Shown one piece after another: positions 34,101-42,639 of a stretch of 64,000 bases of DNA. Within the stretch, counting starts at the first letter, position 1, and each line of letters starts with the position of its first letter. The stretch is taken from positions 620,001-684,000 of the forward strand of contig NZ_JAENHP010000001.1 in NCBI RefSeq assembly GCF_016834655.1, in the 5' to 3' direction. A program made the translations under genes and the position numbers. This DNA comes from Paractinoplanes ovalisporus (GTDB lineage: Bacteria > Actinomycetota > Actinomycetes > Mycobacteriales > Micromonosporaceae). Under the pieces are notes generated by a model. The model saw only the letters and a program-made list of their open reading frames with translations, was not told where the DNA came from and ran no database searches.

Positions 34101-35456
34101 CTACTTGTAGTTCTTCGCCACGGCCTCGGCGAGCTTCTGACCGTCGTTGAGAGCCTGGTCAACGGTCTTCTGGCCGGTGAGGGCGGCCGCGATCTCCTGC
34201 GACACCTTGGTGCCGAGGTCCTGGAACTCGGGGATGGCCACGAACTGGACACCGGTGGCCGGCCGCTCCTGCAGGCCCGGGTTCACCGGGTCGGCGTTGG
34301 CGATCGAGTCCAGCGTGATGTCGGCGAACGCCTTGGCCGACTCCTTGTACTCCGGGATCGAGTAGGTCGAGGTGCGCTTGCCGGCCGGGACGCGGGACCA
34401 GCCGAGCTCCTTGCCGACCAGCTGCTCGTAGTCCTTGCTGGTGGCCCAGCTGATGAACTTCCACGAGGCGTCGGCCTTCTTGGTGGTCTTGGGCATCGCC
34501 CAGTCCCACGACCAGAGCCAGCCCGAGTAGTCGGTCTTGTTGACCGGGGCGTACGCGTATCCGACCTTGCCGGCCACCTTGGAGGCGTTCGGGTCCTCGA
34601 TGGTGCCCGCGGCCGACGTGGCGTCGTACCACATGGCCGACTTGCCCTGGCTGAAGATGTTCAGGCACTCGGTGAAGCCGGACTGCGCGACGCCGGGCTC
34701 ACCGTGGGCGCGGGCCAGGTCCACGTAGAACTTGGTCGCCTCCTTGAACTCCGGCGCGTTCAGCTTCGGGGTCCAGTCCTTCTCGAACCAGGTTCCGCCG
34801 TACGTGTTCACGATCGTGGTGAGCGACGCGATGCCCTCGCCCCAGCCCGGCAGGCCGCGCAGGCAGATGCCGGCCACGCCGTTGGCCTTGTCGTCGGCCT
34901 TGGCCGCCAGGTCGGCCACCTGCTGCCAGGTCGGCTTCTCGGGCATGGTCAGGCCCTTGGCCTCGAACATCTCCTTGTTGTACATGAGCAGCGACGACTC
35001 GCCGTAGAACGGGGCGCCGTACATCTTGCCGTCCTCGCCACTGGCCACGGTGACCATCGGCTTGAGCAGGTCGGCCTTGTCGTACGCGGCATCGGCGTCC
35101 ATCTGCGTGGACAGCTCGTGCAGCCAGCCGTTCTTCGACCAGATCGGCACCTCGTACGCGCCGATGGTGACCACGTCGTACTGGCCGCCCTGGTTGGCGA
35201 CGTCCTGGGTCACCTTGTCGCGCAGTTCGTTCTCCGGGAGGATCGTGTACTTCACGGTGATCCCGGTCTGCTTGGTGAAGTTGTCGGCGGTCAGCTTCTG
35301 GATGTCCTCCATCTGCGGGTTGCCGACCATCAGCACCGTGATCTCACTGGCGCCCTCCGACGAGCTGGCGTTGTCCGAGGTGCCGGCGCCGGAACAGGCG
35401 GAGAGCACCAGGGTGCAGGCCGCCGCGGCGGCTATCGTGACTCTTGACTTCCACAT
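34101..35456 (-). CDS. Solute-binding lipoprotein of polyol/sugar ABC transporter (SmoE-like)
   Basis: 451 residues. The signal ends in a lipobox (TLVLSAC), followed by a Ser/Gly-rich linker. The CUT1 binding-protein fold shows YDVVTIGAYEVPIWSKNGWL, MYGAPFYGESSLLMYNKEMF and MWYDATSAAGTIEDP. The pattern resembles mannitol/sorbitol-binding proteins. GGAGG lies 9 bp before the ATG at 35456. It sits between the dehydrogenase gene and the permeases, so the operon order is dehydrogenase, binding protein, permeases, two SDRs. The gap to the dehydrogenase (35457-35565) shows no gene. Confidence 0.92.
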   Translation of the reverse strand: MWKSRVTIAAAAACTLVLSACSGAGTSDNASSSEGASEITVLMVGNPQMEDIQKLTADNFTKQTGITVKYTILPENELRDKVTQDVANQGGQYDVVTIGAYEVPIWSKNGWLHELSTQMDADAAYDKADLLKPMVTVASGEDGKMYGAPFYGESSLLMYNKEMFEAKGLTMPEKPTWQQVADLAAKADDKANGVAGICLRGLPGWGEGIASLTTIVNTYGGTWFEKDWTPKLNAPEFKEATKFYVDLARAHGEPGVAQSGFTECLNIFSQGKSAMWYDATSAAGTIEDPNASKVAGKVGYAYAPVNKTDYSGWLWSWDWAMPKTTKKADASWKFISWATSKDYEQLVGKELGWSRVPAGKRTSTYSIPEYKESAKAFADITLDSIANADPVNPGLQERPATGVQFVAIPEFQDLGTKVSQEIAAALTGQKTVDQALNDGQKLAEAVAKNYK

Positions 35457-35565
35457 GACTTGACCTCCAGAAATGCGTGTACCAGCCGGGGAGGGCTGTT
35501 TGCAGTGAAACGGCTTGTTATTCGGCTTCTTGCGCGGCTTTCCGTACGGCGTCTTGTGCTGCTTG

Positions 35566-36585
35566 TTATGCGGTGACCACGACCTTGACGTGGCGGCCGC
35601 TGCAGGCGGCGTCGAACGCCTCGGCGATCTGGTCGAGGGGGTACTGGACGGTGACGATCCGCTCGGGGTCGACCGCCCCCGAGGCGAGCAGGGCGACGGC
35701 CTGCTCGATGTCCTCGCGGGTGTAGGTGGCGCTGCCCTGGATCCGTACCTGCAGGTCCTGGATCTCGGGCAGGGGAACCGTGACCGGCGCCGCGGGAACG
35801 CCGACGATCACGACCGTGCCGCCCTTGACGGCGATGGCCATGGCCTGGTCGACGGTGTTCTGCACGGCCACGCAGTCGAAGACGACGTCCGCGCTGGTGC
35901 CGAGATCGTCCCGGATGTCCTGGACCATCGACGGCGACGCCGCGTCGTGCACGGAGTCGGCGCCGAGCTCGCGGGCCAGTTCCCGCTTGGCCGGGCTGAG
36001 ATCGCTGACGGCGATCCGGGCCGCGCCGGCATGCCGGGCGGCGACCAGGGTGAGCAGGCCGATGGTGCCGGCGCCGAGGATGGCGACGGTCTTACCGGTG
36101 AGGTCCGGCCCGGCGAGCCGGACGGCGTGGACGGGGGTGGAGAGCGGTTCGACGAGGACGGCCGCGAGTTCGGTGACCTCGTCGGGCAGGGGAATCACGC
36201 GGTCGGCCGGGACGACGAGGAAGTCGGCCAGGCCGCCGAGCTCGGTGGTGCAGCCGAAGAACGTCATGGTCGCGCAGAGGTTGTAGCGACCGTCCCGGCA
36301 GTATTTGCAGTCGCCGCAGGCCAGGATCGGCTCGACCGCGACCCGGGTGCCGGGCTCGAAGCCCTCGCCCGCCTCGACCACGCCGTAGATCTCGTGGCCG
36401 GGGCTGTAGGGCAGCGACACGAACGGGTGCCGGCCGTGGAAGGCGTGGACGTCGGAACCGCAGATGCCGACCATCCGCATGCGGACGACGACCTGGCCGG
36501 CCTCCGGGCGGGGCGCCTCGGCGGGCCGGATCTCGACCTGGCCGGGCGCGGTGACGACGGCCCGGCGAGCGGCGTGTGCAGTCAT
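35566..36585 (-). CDS. Zinc-dependent medium-chain dehydrogenase, sorbitol/polyol dehydrogenase-like
   Basis: 339 residues. The catalytic zinc ligands are in VGICGSDVHAFHG and YSPGHEIYG. The structural zinc cysteines are in CGDCKYCRDGRYNLC, and the Rossmann motif is VAILGAGTIGLLTL. This is the polyol-dehydrogenase branch of MDR enzymes, oxidising a polyol to a ketose with NAD. GGAGGAG lies 5 bases before the ATG at 36585. It is the first gene of the importer operon. The 423-bp leader (36586-37008) contains three copies of a LacI-type palindrome plus CTCGCTTGCTG-rich simple sequence at about 36620-36750. Confidence 0.9.
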   Translation of the reverse strand: MTAHAARRAVVTAPGQVEIRPAEAPRPEAGQVVVRMRMVGICGSDVHAFHGRHPFVSLPYSPGHEIYGVVEAGEGFEPGTRVAVEPILACGDCKYCRDGRYNLCATMTFFGCTTELGGLADFLVVPADRVIPLPDEVTELAAVLVEPLSTPVHAVRLAGPDLTGKTVAILGAGTIGLLTLVAARHAGAARIAVSDLSPAKRELARELGADSVHDAASPSMVQDIRDDLGTSADVVFDCVAVQNTVDQAMAIAVKGGTVVIVGVPAAPVTVPLPEIQDLQVRIQGSATYTREDIEQAVALLASGAVDPERIVTVQYPLDQIAEAFDAACSGRHVKVVVTA

Positions 36586-36802
36586 GCGAACTCCTCCGTG
36601 ACCTGTTCCGTGATGTTGTGTCGTTCCGTGTTCGGTGCTTGCTCGGTGGCCCGCTCGCCGGCTCGTTGCCGAACCGCTTGCTGATCCGCTCGCTTGCCGC
36701 CTGCCGGCCTGCTTGCTCGCTGCTCGCTGACCTGCTCGCTTGCTGTTTCTTGGCCTGTGAGCGGGGCCACTTGTTAACTCGTTTGAAACGCACAGTAGGG
36801 CA

Positions 36803-36864
36803 TGTCACCGGTGTTTGTCACCGGTGTCATGGCTATTTCTTGATCTGCATGACATCGGTGACAT
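36803..36864. promoter_or_regulatory. Three near-palindromic operators of consensus ATGTCACCGGTGTCAT
   Basis: The sites are centred at 36809/36810 (TGTCACCGGTGTTT), 36822/36823 (TGTCACCGGTGTCA) and 36856/36857 (ATGACATCGGTGACAT). They share a central CG step and CACC/GGTG arms, the geometry of LacI-family operators. They lie upstream of the polyol dehydrogenase operon. The LacI gene directly upstream (37009-37995) is the obvious candidate. Four more copies lie at 40461-40611. Confidence 0.65.
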
Positions 36865-36972
36865 AGCCGTGATCCACCGCCCGTCACAAGCCTCGACGGG
36901 ACGATGACCGAGGGCGCACCGCGGGTGCTGACCCACGGGCACCGCAGCGGTTCGACGATGGGCAGCACACAT

Positions 36973-36994
36973 CGCCGGCCGGGTGCGGCCGGCG
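36973..36994 (-). terminator. GC-rich hairpin after the LacI gene
   Basis: CGCCGGCC at 36973-36980 pairs perfectly with GGCCGGCG at 36987-36994 across a 6-base loop, 14 bp beyond the LacI stop at 37009. It is a plausible intrinsic terminator separating the lacI-aldolase-kinase operon from the dehydrogenase operon. Confidence 0.6.
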
Positions 36995-37008
36995 ACTGCG
37001 TACGGGCG

Positions 37009-37995
37009 TTAGGGCTTGGCCACCTTGCAGGACTCGCGCTCGATCAGCGTCACGTCCAGGATGTTGTTGCGCTTGAACCGCCGCTTCGGGTGGTCGGCGC
37101 GCTCGAACACCCGGTTGGCCGCGAGCAGCCCGATCTGGTCGGGGTCCTGGTCGACGACGGTCAGGGCCGGCCGCAACAGGTCGGCCATCGGGAAGTCGCC
37201 GAAGCCGACCACCGCGACCGTGTCTTCCGGCAACACGTGCAACAGCAGCATGGAACTGCGCGCGTTCGACGAGAACACCGCGGTCGGCCGGTCCGGCAGC
37301 GCCATCAGCCGGACGACCGCGGCCTGGGTCGAGTCACGATCGTTCACGTACGGGGCGACGAGCTCCTGGTCGAGCGGGATGCCCGCCTCGGTGAGGGCCC
37401 GGCGGTAACCGGCCAGGCGGTTCACTTCGGTCGACAGGTGGAACCGGTCACCGACGTACGCAATCCGCCGGTGTCCGTGCCCGATGAGGTGAGCGGTCGC
37501 CAGGTAGCCGCCGGCCTCGTCGTCGTCGGTGAAGATGTCGGCCGGAAGCCCGACCGGCGAGCGGTCGACGAACACCACCGGCGTGGTCTCGGTCCAGCGT
37601 TTCAGCCACGAGTGGTCGCCGCTGATCGGCGCCACGATGAGCCCGGCCAGACGCCGGCTGAGCAACGACTCCAGCACGTCCCGTTCCCGCACCGGTTCGT
37701 CGCCCAGATTGGTGAGCAGCGTGGCCACACCCCGTTTGCGGGCGACGTCGTCGACCGCCCGGGCGATCGCGGCGAAGAACGGGTCGACGACGTCGGGCAC
37801 GGCCACCCCGATCGCCGACGACTTGCCCGACCGGAACGTCGTGGCCAGGATGTTCGGGACGTAGTTGAGCTCCCGCATGATCTGCTCGACGTGGGCGCGC
37901 GTCTCGGGAAGCACGTGCGGGTCCTCGTTGAACACACGGGACACCGTCTTCGCCGACACGCCGGCGCGGGCGGCAACATCTCGCATGGTCGCCAT
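37009..37995 (-). CDS. LacI family regulator of the polyol/ketose module
   Basis: 328 residues. The ATG at 37995 is preferred, since GGAGGTGA lies 5 bases upstream; a GTG at 38004 is an alternative. The HTH reads MATMRDVAARAGVSAKTVSR and the hinge YVPNILATTFRSGKSSAIGV. The effector domain contains VIVAPISG-type strands (AGLIVAPISGDHSW) and VFVDRSPVGLPADIF. It lies last in an operon with an FGGY kinase and an aldolase, and between two promoter regions carrying the same palindrome. It is therefore the probable repressor of both, with the polyol, ketose or a phosphate ester as effector. Confidence 0.92.
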   Translation of the reverse strand: MATMRDVAARAGVSAKTVSRVFNEDPHVLPETRAHVEQIMRELNYVPNILATTFRSGKSSAIGVAVPDVVDPFFAAIARAVDDVARKRGVATLLTNLGDEPVRERDVLESLLSRRLAGLIVAPISGDHSWLKRWTETTPVVFVDRSPVGLPADIFTDDDEAGGYLATAHLIGHGHRRIAYVGDRFHLSTEVNRLAGYRRALTEAGIPLDQELVAPYVNDRDSTQAAVVRLMALPDRPTAVFSSNARSSMLLLHVLPEDTVAVVGFGDFPMADLLRPALTVVDQDPDQIGLLAANRVFERADHPKRRFKRNNILDVTLIERESCKVAKP

Positions 37996-38062
37996 GGTGG
38001 TCACCTCCGCAGGTCCGTCAGCGCCGCCGCAGCATATCGGAACCGCCGCGGCGCTTCGCCAG

Positions 38063-38950
38063 TTACGCCCCGTCCACCACCTCGGCGAGTTCGTGCAGTC
38101 GCGGCAGGGCCCGCTTGGTCAGGTAATCCTTGCGGAGGTCGTGCGACACCGAAAGGCTGTCCTTCCACAGCGACCGCCCGGCCATGGCGCCGCTCGCCCC
38201 GTTGGCCATCGCGGTGGCGACCTGACCGAGGAACGTCTCGTGGTCGACACCGGCCGACAGGACGGCCCACGGCACGCCGTTGGCGGCGGCGGTGACGGCC
38301 TGGCAGCCCTCGGCCGAGCCTGGGTACTGCAGCTTCAGCACCTTGGCCCCGCACTCCACGGCCAGTTTGGCGCCGTCGGCCACCAACTGACCGAACTTGG
38401 CCGCGTACTCCTCCTCGCTCTCCCCCTTGAGCTGATAGGTGAGCAGCTCGACGATGAGCAGCAGACCCTCGTCGGCGCAGGCGGCGACCAGCTCGCGCAT
38501 CTCCTCGGCGACCCGGGAGTCCGAGCCCTGCAGATCGGGCCGGGTGTGCCACAACATCTTGGCGACGTCACCCCCGAGTTCCCGTACGCGGCGGGCCGTC
38601 ATCCCGGGCACGTACCGCGCGTACCGCAGGCCGTCGACGGTCTCGTAACCGGAGGCGTCCATGCCGACCACGAGCGAGGTGTTGCGGGCCAGCACGCCGT
38701 CGTCGACCACGGCCGGCAGCGCGACCTCGGGGTCGAGCAGGATCGCGGGCGCGTTGTTGGCGAGGTAGCGCAGCAGGTCGGCCTTGGCCTCGGCCAGCTC
38801 GGCGGTGCTGATCGAGTCGGGACCGCCGGGGGCGTCCTTCATCGCGGCCTTCATGCCGTTGCGCTGGTCGGCGGCGACGATGAGCATCCGGCCGCCCGGG
38901 GTGGAGATCGCGGACATGCCGCGCCGTTCGAGGGTGGTCAGCGTGTTCAC
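38063..38950 (-). CDS. Class I sugar-phosphate aldolase of the LacD/YihT family
   Basis: 295 residues from a GTG at 38950 overlapping the kinase stop (GTGA). It resembles tagatose-bisphosphate aldolase (LacD) and sulfofructose-phosphate aldolase (YihT): MLIVAADQRNGMKAAM at the N-terminus, AKVLKLQYPGSAE with the probable Schiff-base Lys, PWAVLSAGVDHETFLGQV, and ASGAMAGRSLWKDS as the phosphate-binding loop. It would cleave a ketose phosphate into dihydroxyacetone phosphate and an aldehyde. Together with the FGGY kinase and dehydrogenases it completes a polyol to ketose to ketose phosphate to triose route. The exact sugar is not readable. Confidence 0.8.
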   Translation of the reverse strand: MNTLTTLERRGMSAISTPGGRMLIVAADQRNGMKAAMKDAPGGPDSISTAELAEAKADLLRYLANNAPAILLDPEVALPAVVDDGVLARNTSLVVGMDASGYETVDGLRYARYVPGMTARRVRELGGDVAKMLWHTRPDLQGSDSRVAEEMRELVAACADEGLLLIVELLTYQLKGESEEEYAAKFGQLVADGAKLAVECGAKVLKLQYPGSAEGCQAVTAAANGVPWAVLSAGVDHETFLGQVATAMANGASGAMAGRSLWKDSLSVSHDLRKDYLTKRALPRLHELAEVVDGA

Positions 38951-40428
38951 GGTGCGGTTCCAATCTTCGGTGGGATGGTGCTCAGCAGTCGGGCGGCGGC
39001 GCGGGTGGCGCCGTACGCGGTCTCTTGTTCGCGGGTCGAGGCGGTCATCGCGGGCAGGACCTGCTCGCGGGCGCGGCGTACGGCCGCCATGCCGGTCCAG
39101 CCGCCGGTGAGGGTGGAGGTGGTGGCCGGGGGGAGCTCGGCGTCCATGGCGTCGATCAGCAGGCGGATCTCGTCGTTGCTGTGCCGCAGGACGGCGCCGA
39201 ACACTTCGGCCGGGCTGACGCCATCCGTGCGGACGGTGAGTTTGAGAACCCCGTCGTCGTTGCGGGCGCCGGAGACCTCGATGGCGTCCGGGGGCAGAGT
39301 TCCCGCGTACGGGATGTCCATCGCGGCCGCGTCGAGCCGGTCGCGCCCGGCCCGGTCGTGGATGCCGGCCGTCTGCAGGACGCGGCGCAGCAGCAGTCCG
39401 GTCTTCACGCCGGCGACGAGGACGTGCTTGCCCGGGACGACGTGGCGTACCTCGTTGATCAAGTATTCGGCCAGGCGGCCGCGGGCCTCGAAGCCGAGCG
39501 GGGCGTCGATCACCCGGAGCAGGACCTCGGCCGTGCCCATCGAGACGTGGTAGTGGCTCGCGGGCAGGCCGCCGGTCGCCTCGGCCGCGACCAGGTGGTC
39601 GTGGCCGGCGATCGTAAGGAGGGCGCCCCGCAGGTTCTCGGGCACGTCTCCGGCCTCGCCTGTGCCGCCGAACACGCCCGCGCCGCCGAATGCGTTTCCG
39701 CCGTGCAGCCCGTTCGCGCCGCCGAACGCGTTTCCGCCGTGCAGCGCGCTTTCGCCGCCGATGACACCGGTGACACCGATCGGCGTGCCCGCGTGGACCA
39801 GCCGCGGGAGGAACGCGTCGGTTACCCCGAGGACGTGCAGCATGTCCGTCCACGGCAGGCCGGTGTCCTGGTCGAGCAGGCCGGTCCGGGAGGCCAGGGA
39901 ATATTCGCTGACCGGTTCGCCGCCGAGCGCCGCCGCGACGAACTCGGGCAGGTTGAGCCACCGGGTCGCCTCGAGCCGCACCCCCTGGTCGCGCAGGTAG
40001 GCGAGCTTGGCCACGCTGACTTGCGCGCCCAGCGGCAGTCCGGTGCGGCCGGCGAAGTCGGCGCGGATCCGGGCCGGGAACGCCGCGGCCTGCTCGGCGC
40101 CGCGGGGGTCGAACCACGCGTAGGCCGGGGCGACCGGAACGCCGTGGGCGTCGACCAGCATTCCCGTCTCGCCCATGCCGGCCAGCGCGACGGCCTCGAT
40201 CGGCGCGTCGGTCACCTCGGCGACGCGGCGCGCGGCCGTCGTCACGAGCGTGCGGACGGCAGCGAGCAGCACGGACGCGTCCATCTCGGTCGTGCCGCCC
40301 GGCCCCGACCGCCAGGGCGTCGCCACCTGGGCCGAGCCGATCTCGAGGCCCGCCTCGTCGGTGACGAGCATCTTGAGCCCGGTGCTGCCCAGGTCGATGC
40401 CCGCGACCAGCCGTGCCGGATCCATCAC
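38947..40428 (-). CDS. FGGY family carbohydrate kinase with a Gly-rich repeat insertion
   Basis: 493 residues. The first actin-like domain opens VAGIDLGSTGLKMLVTDEAG, with GMGETGMLVD. The second has IAGHDHLVAAEATGG, LVAGVKTGLLLRRVL and the adenosine motif STLTGGWTGMAAVRRAR. The GTG at 40428 has AGGAG 7 bases upstream. Between the domains is a glycine-rich insertion with two copies of LHGGNAFGGA encoded by 36-bp repeats. The substrate class is ketoses or polyols (xylulo-, ribulo- or similar kinases). It is the first gene of the operon kinase-aldolase-lacI. Four palindromes precede it. Confidence 0.88.
   Translation of the reverse strand: MMDPARLVAGIDLGSTGLKMLVTDEAGLEIGSAQVATPWRSGPGGTTEMDASVLLAAVRTLVTTAARRVAEVTDAPIEAVALAGMGETGMLVDAHGVPVAPAYAWFDPRGAEQAAAFPARIRADFAGRTGLPLGAQVSVAKLAYLRDQGVRLEATRWLNLPEFVAAALGGEPVSEYSLASRTGLLDQDTGLPWTDMLHVLGVTDAFLPRLVHAGTPIGVTGVIGGESALHGGNAFGGANGLHGGNAFGGAGVFGGTGEAGDVPENLRGALLTIAGHDHLVAAEATGGLPASHYHVSMGTAEVLLRVIDAPLGFEARGRLAEYLINEVRHVVPGKHVLVAGVKTGLLLRRVLQTAGIHDRAGRDRLDAAAMDIPYAGTLPPDAIEVSGARNDDGVLKLTVRTDGVSPAEVFGAVLRHSNDEIRLLIDAMDAELPPATTSTLTGGWTGMAAVRRAREQVLPAMTASTREQETAYGATRAAARLLSTIPPKIGTAP
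39682..39753. repeat. Two 36-bp direct repeats inside the FGGY kinase gene
   Basis: Copies at 39682-39717 and 39718-39753 share GCCGCCGAA(T/C)GCGTTTCCGC then CGTGCAG, ending differently in their last bases. They encode the doubled LHGGNAFGGA segment of the kinase in frame. Directly after them is a CACCGGTG palindrome (39763-39777). Confidence 0.85.
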
Positions 40429-40460
40429 GGGCGTTCTCCTAGCCGCTGAAAGTCTGCCTA

Positions 40461-40611
40461 TGTCACCGGTGTCACGCTTGGTCGTGACGCCGGTGCCTCG
40501 CCATTCGCCTTTGCACGACCGGCCTGCCGCGAACTCCCGCGGCCGCCTTTCGATCGCTTCGAAATCAGATCATGTCACCGGTGTCTTGATTGACCATGAC
40601 ACCGGTAACAT
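40461..40611. promoter_or_regulatory. Cluster of four ATGTCACCGGTGTCAT-like operators between divergent kinase genes
   Basis: The sites are TGTCACCGGTGTCA (40461-40474, identical to the central site near 36822), a weaker TGACGCCGGTGCCT (40485-40498), TGTCACCGGTGTCT (40573-40586) and ATGACACCGGTAACAT (40596-40611). They fill the 181-bp gap between the FGGY kinase operon and the fused kinase-HAD gene. The last overlaps the ATG of the latter, where a repressor would block transcription directly. Their similarity to the dehydrogenase promoter sites suggests one LacI regulon. Confidence 0.65.
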
Positions 40612-42109
40612 GACGCACATGATGTGGCGTTCCTCGGCAGATTGTCAACCGCCCGCACGACTCGTCGTCGCCGTCTCCGGCACGGCCGGCAGCGGCAAGT
40701 CGACCCTGGGCCGGGCCTTGGCGACGGTCCTGTCCGCTCCCCTGCTCGACCTCGACTCGGTGACGAATCCGCTGCTGGACCACCTTCCGCCGGACGCACT
40801 GGGCGGCCACTGGTTGGCCTCGCCGCACGCCGCCGCCATTCGTGAGGGCCGATACGCCGCGTTGCACGCCGCGGCCCGCGACATCGTCGCCACGGCCGGC
40901 CGTCTCGTGCTGGTGGCCCCCTTCACGGCCGAGCTGCGCGGCGGCCCCGAGTGGAACCTGTTGCGCGACGCCACCGGCGACGACCTCCAGATGATCCATC
41001 TCAACGGTTCCGACGACCTGCTGGCCGCCCGCCGGGCCCACCGCACCGAGACGCGCGACAACCACCGCGTCCCCGAGCCCTACACCCCGCCCGCCGTCCC
41101 CGTGATCGAGCTGGACGCCGAACTGACCACAGACCAGCAACTGATGCGCGCGCTGGTCGCCCTGAACGTCCGATCCCCGATCGACACCGCCCCGCGGCGC
41201 TCCCCCACAGACGCCGCGCCGCACCCCGCAGGTGCCACAACGCACCCCGCCGACGCCGCACCACAGCCCGTCGAGGCCGCGCCACACCCCGCTGGTGCCT
41301 CGCCGCAGGCCGCCGATGCCGCACCGCGCCCCGGTGTCATCGCGCCACACCACGCCGACGCCGCGCCCAACCCCGCGGTCTCAACCGCCGTCGCGGTTCC
41401 GCGGCCCTCGGAGGACACCGCCGGATCTCAGCAGGCCCCGGCTCCCGGCCTGTTCGAGCGCGACTTCGACGCCGTGCTGTTCGACCTGGACGGAACACTG
41501 GCCGATTCGACGGCGTCGGTGCTGCGCTCGTGGCGCCGCTTCGCCGAGGAGATGGGCGTCGACACCGAGCTCGTCGCCCAAAATCACGGACGGCCGGCTC
41601 GCGCCCTCATGACCCTGTTGCTGCCCCCGGAGCGTACGGAGGAAGGCCTGGCCCGCATCCTCGAGATCGAGATCGCCGACGCCCCCACGGCCCGCTCCCT
41701 CCCCGGCGCCGGGGAGTTCTTCGCCGCCGTCCCCGCGTCACGCCGAGCCGTCGTCACGTCCGGCTCGAGAACCCTGGCCACCGCCCGCCTGCACGCCGTC
41801 GGTCTGAGCGCCCCCGAGGTGATGGTGACGGCGGACGACGTACGGGTGGGGAAGCCGGACCCGGAGCCCTTCGCCCTCGCCGCCCGACGCCTGGGTGTCG
41901 ACCCGGCCCGCTGCCTGGCCGTCGAGGATGCCCCGGCCGGAGTCCGCTCGGCCCGCGCCGCCGGCTGCACCGTCCTGGCCGTCACCGGCACCGCGTTCGC
42001 CGACGAGCTGAAGGAGGCCGACCTGATCGTCGACGGCCTGGACCGCCTGCGCGTCGCCACCACCGGAAACGGCATCCGGATCGAGGTGAAGGCAGACTGG
42101 GCGGCATGA
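40610..42109 (+). CDS. Fusion of a gluconokinase-like P-loop kinase and a HAD sugar phosphatase
   Basis: About 499 residues. Residues 15-190 are a small P-loop kinase of the gluconate/shikimate-kinase type, with Walker A VVAVSGTAGSGKSTLGRAL. Residues of about 195-280 are an Ala/Pro/His-rich low-complexity linker built on DAAPHPAG-like repeats. From about 285, a complete HAD phosphatase follows: LFDLDGTLADS (motif I), VVTSGS (II), GKPDPEPFALAARRLG (III) and AVEDAPAGVRSA (IV), matching beta-phosphoglucomutase/glycerol-phosphatase-like enzymes. Starts at 40610, 40619 and 40622 are possible and none has an RBS, so the transcript may be leaderless. An operator overlaps the start. The next gene overlaps its stop (ATGA). 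Confidence 0.82.
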   Translation: MTHMMWRSSADCQPPARLVVAVSGTAGSGKSTLGRALATVLSAPLLDLDSVTNPLLDHLPPDALGGHWLASPHAAAIREGRYAALHAAARDIVATAGRLVLVAPFTAELRGGPEWNLLRDATGDDLQMIHLNGSDDLLAARRAHRTETRDNHRVPEPYTPPAVPVIELDAELTTDQQLMRALVALNVRSPIDTAPRRSPTDAAPHPAGATTHPADAAPQPVEAAPHPAGASPQAADAAPRPGVIAPHHADAAPNPAVSTAVAVPRPSEDTAGSQQAPAPGLFERDFDAVLFDLDGTLADSTASVLRSWRRFAEEMGVDTELVAQNHGRPARALMTLLLPPERTEEGLARILEIEIADAPTARSLPGAGEFFAAVPASRRAVVTSGSRTLATARLHAVGLSAPEVMVTADDVRVGKPDPEPFALAARRLGVDPARCLAVEDAPAGVRSARAAGCTVLAVTGTAFADELKEADLIVDGLDRLRVATTGNGIRIEVKADWAA

Positions 42110-42492
42110 CGGATAGCTGGTCCACCGAGCAACTGGCCACGGTCGACAAGTCCGACGAGCTGGAGATCGCCGCCCGCCGCGCCGACGGCACCCTGCTCCG
42201 CTGGACGCCGATCTGGGTCGTCCGAGCCGCCGACCAGATCTTCGTGCGCACGTGGTACCGCCGCGACACCGGCTGGTTCGGCCAAGCGGTGGCGTCGGGC
42301 CGGGCGCGCATCCGAGTCCCCGGCCTGGAGGTCGACGTGCTCGTGACCGACATGGACACCGAGGCCTCCCTCCGCACAGCAATCGACGACGCCTACCGAG
42401 CCAAATACGCCCGCTACGGCGGCGGCTCCGTAGGCCAGATGGTCAACGACGCCGCGGCTTCGACCACGCTACGCCTCAGCCCGACCCGGTAA
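42106..42492 (+). CDS. DUF2255 family protein
   Basis: 128 residues. TRTP-like elements (RRADGTLLRWTPIWVVRAAD, IFVRTWYRRDTGWFGQAV) match the DUF2255 family of small actinobacterial proteins with a split-barrel-like fold reminiscent of flavin or F420-binding proteins. No function is established. The ATG at 42106 overlaps the stop of the kinase-HAD gene, so the two are co-translated. Two DnaA-box-like sites follow just after its stop. Confidence 0.75.
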   Translation: MTDSWSTEQLATVDKSDELEIAARRADGTLLRWTPIWVVRAADQIFVRTWYRRDTGWFGQAVASGRARIRVPGLEVDVLVTDMDTEASLRTAIDDAYRAKYARYGGGSVGQMVNDAAASTTLRLSPTR

Positions 42493-42495
42493 CCG

Positions 42496-42521
42496 TTGTC
42501 CACAATTCCGCGTTGTCCACA
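42496..42521 (+). promoter_or_regulatory. Two exact TTGTCCACA DnaA boxes, 17 bp apart
   Basis: TTGTCCACA occurs at 42496-42504 and again at 42513-42521, in the 147-bp gap between the convergent DUF2255 and cslZ genes. This matches the 9-mer preferred by DnaA of high-GC actinomycetes. Two boxes with nothing else of an origin (no dnaA, dnaN or AT-rich element) suggest a DnaA-binding or titration site rather than oriC. The remaining gap contains a G-rich stretch and no gene. Confidence 0.5.
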
Positions 42522-42639
42522 GGCCCCCACCCCAAGATCACCCAAACGCGAAACAATGGGGGCTAGGGTGGTGGTCCCCCTGGTAGGGCGGGCCTTGGAC
42601 AGGAGCCGTACTAAGGGACGACCGGGAATGAGACGCGCG

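Noticed and set aside
40175..40609. Upstream extension of the kinase-HAD open frame
   Set aside because: It lies antisense to the start of the FGGY kinase and across the operator region. Protein similarity to P-loop kinases begins only after 40622.
42496..42521. Chromosomal origin of replication
   Set aside because: Only two DnaA boxes are present, with no dnaA, dnaN, parAB or rpmH neighbours and no AT-rich region.
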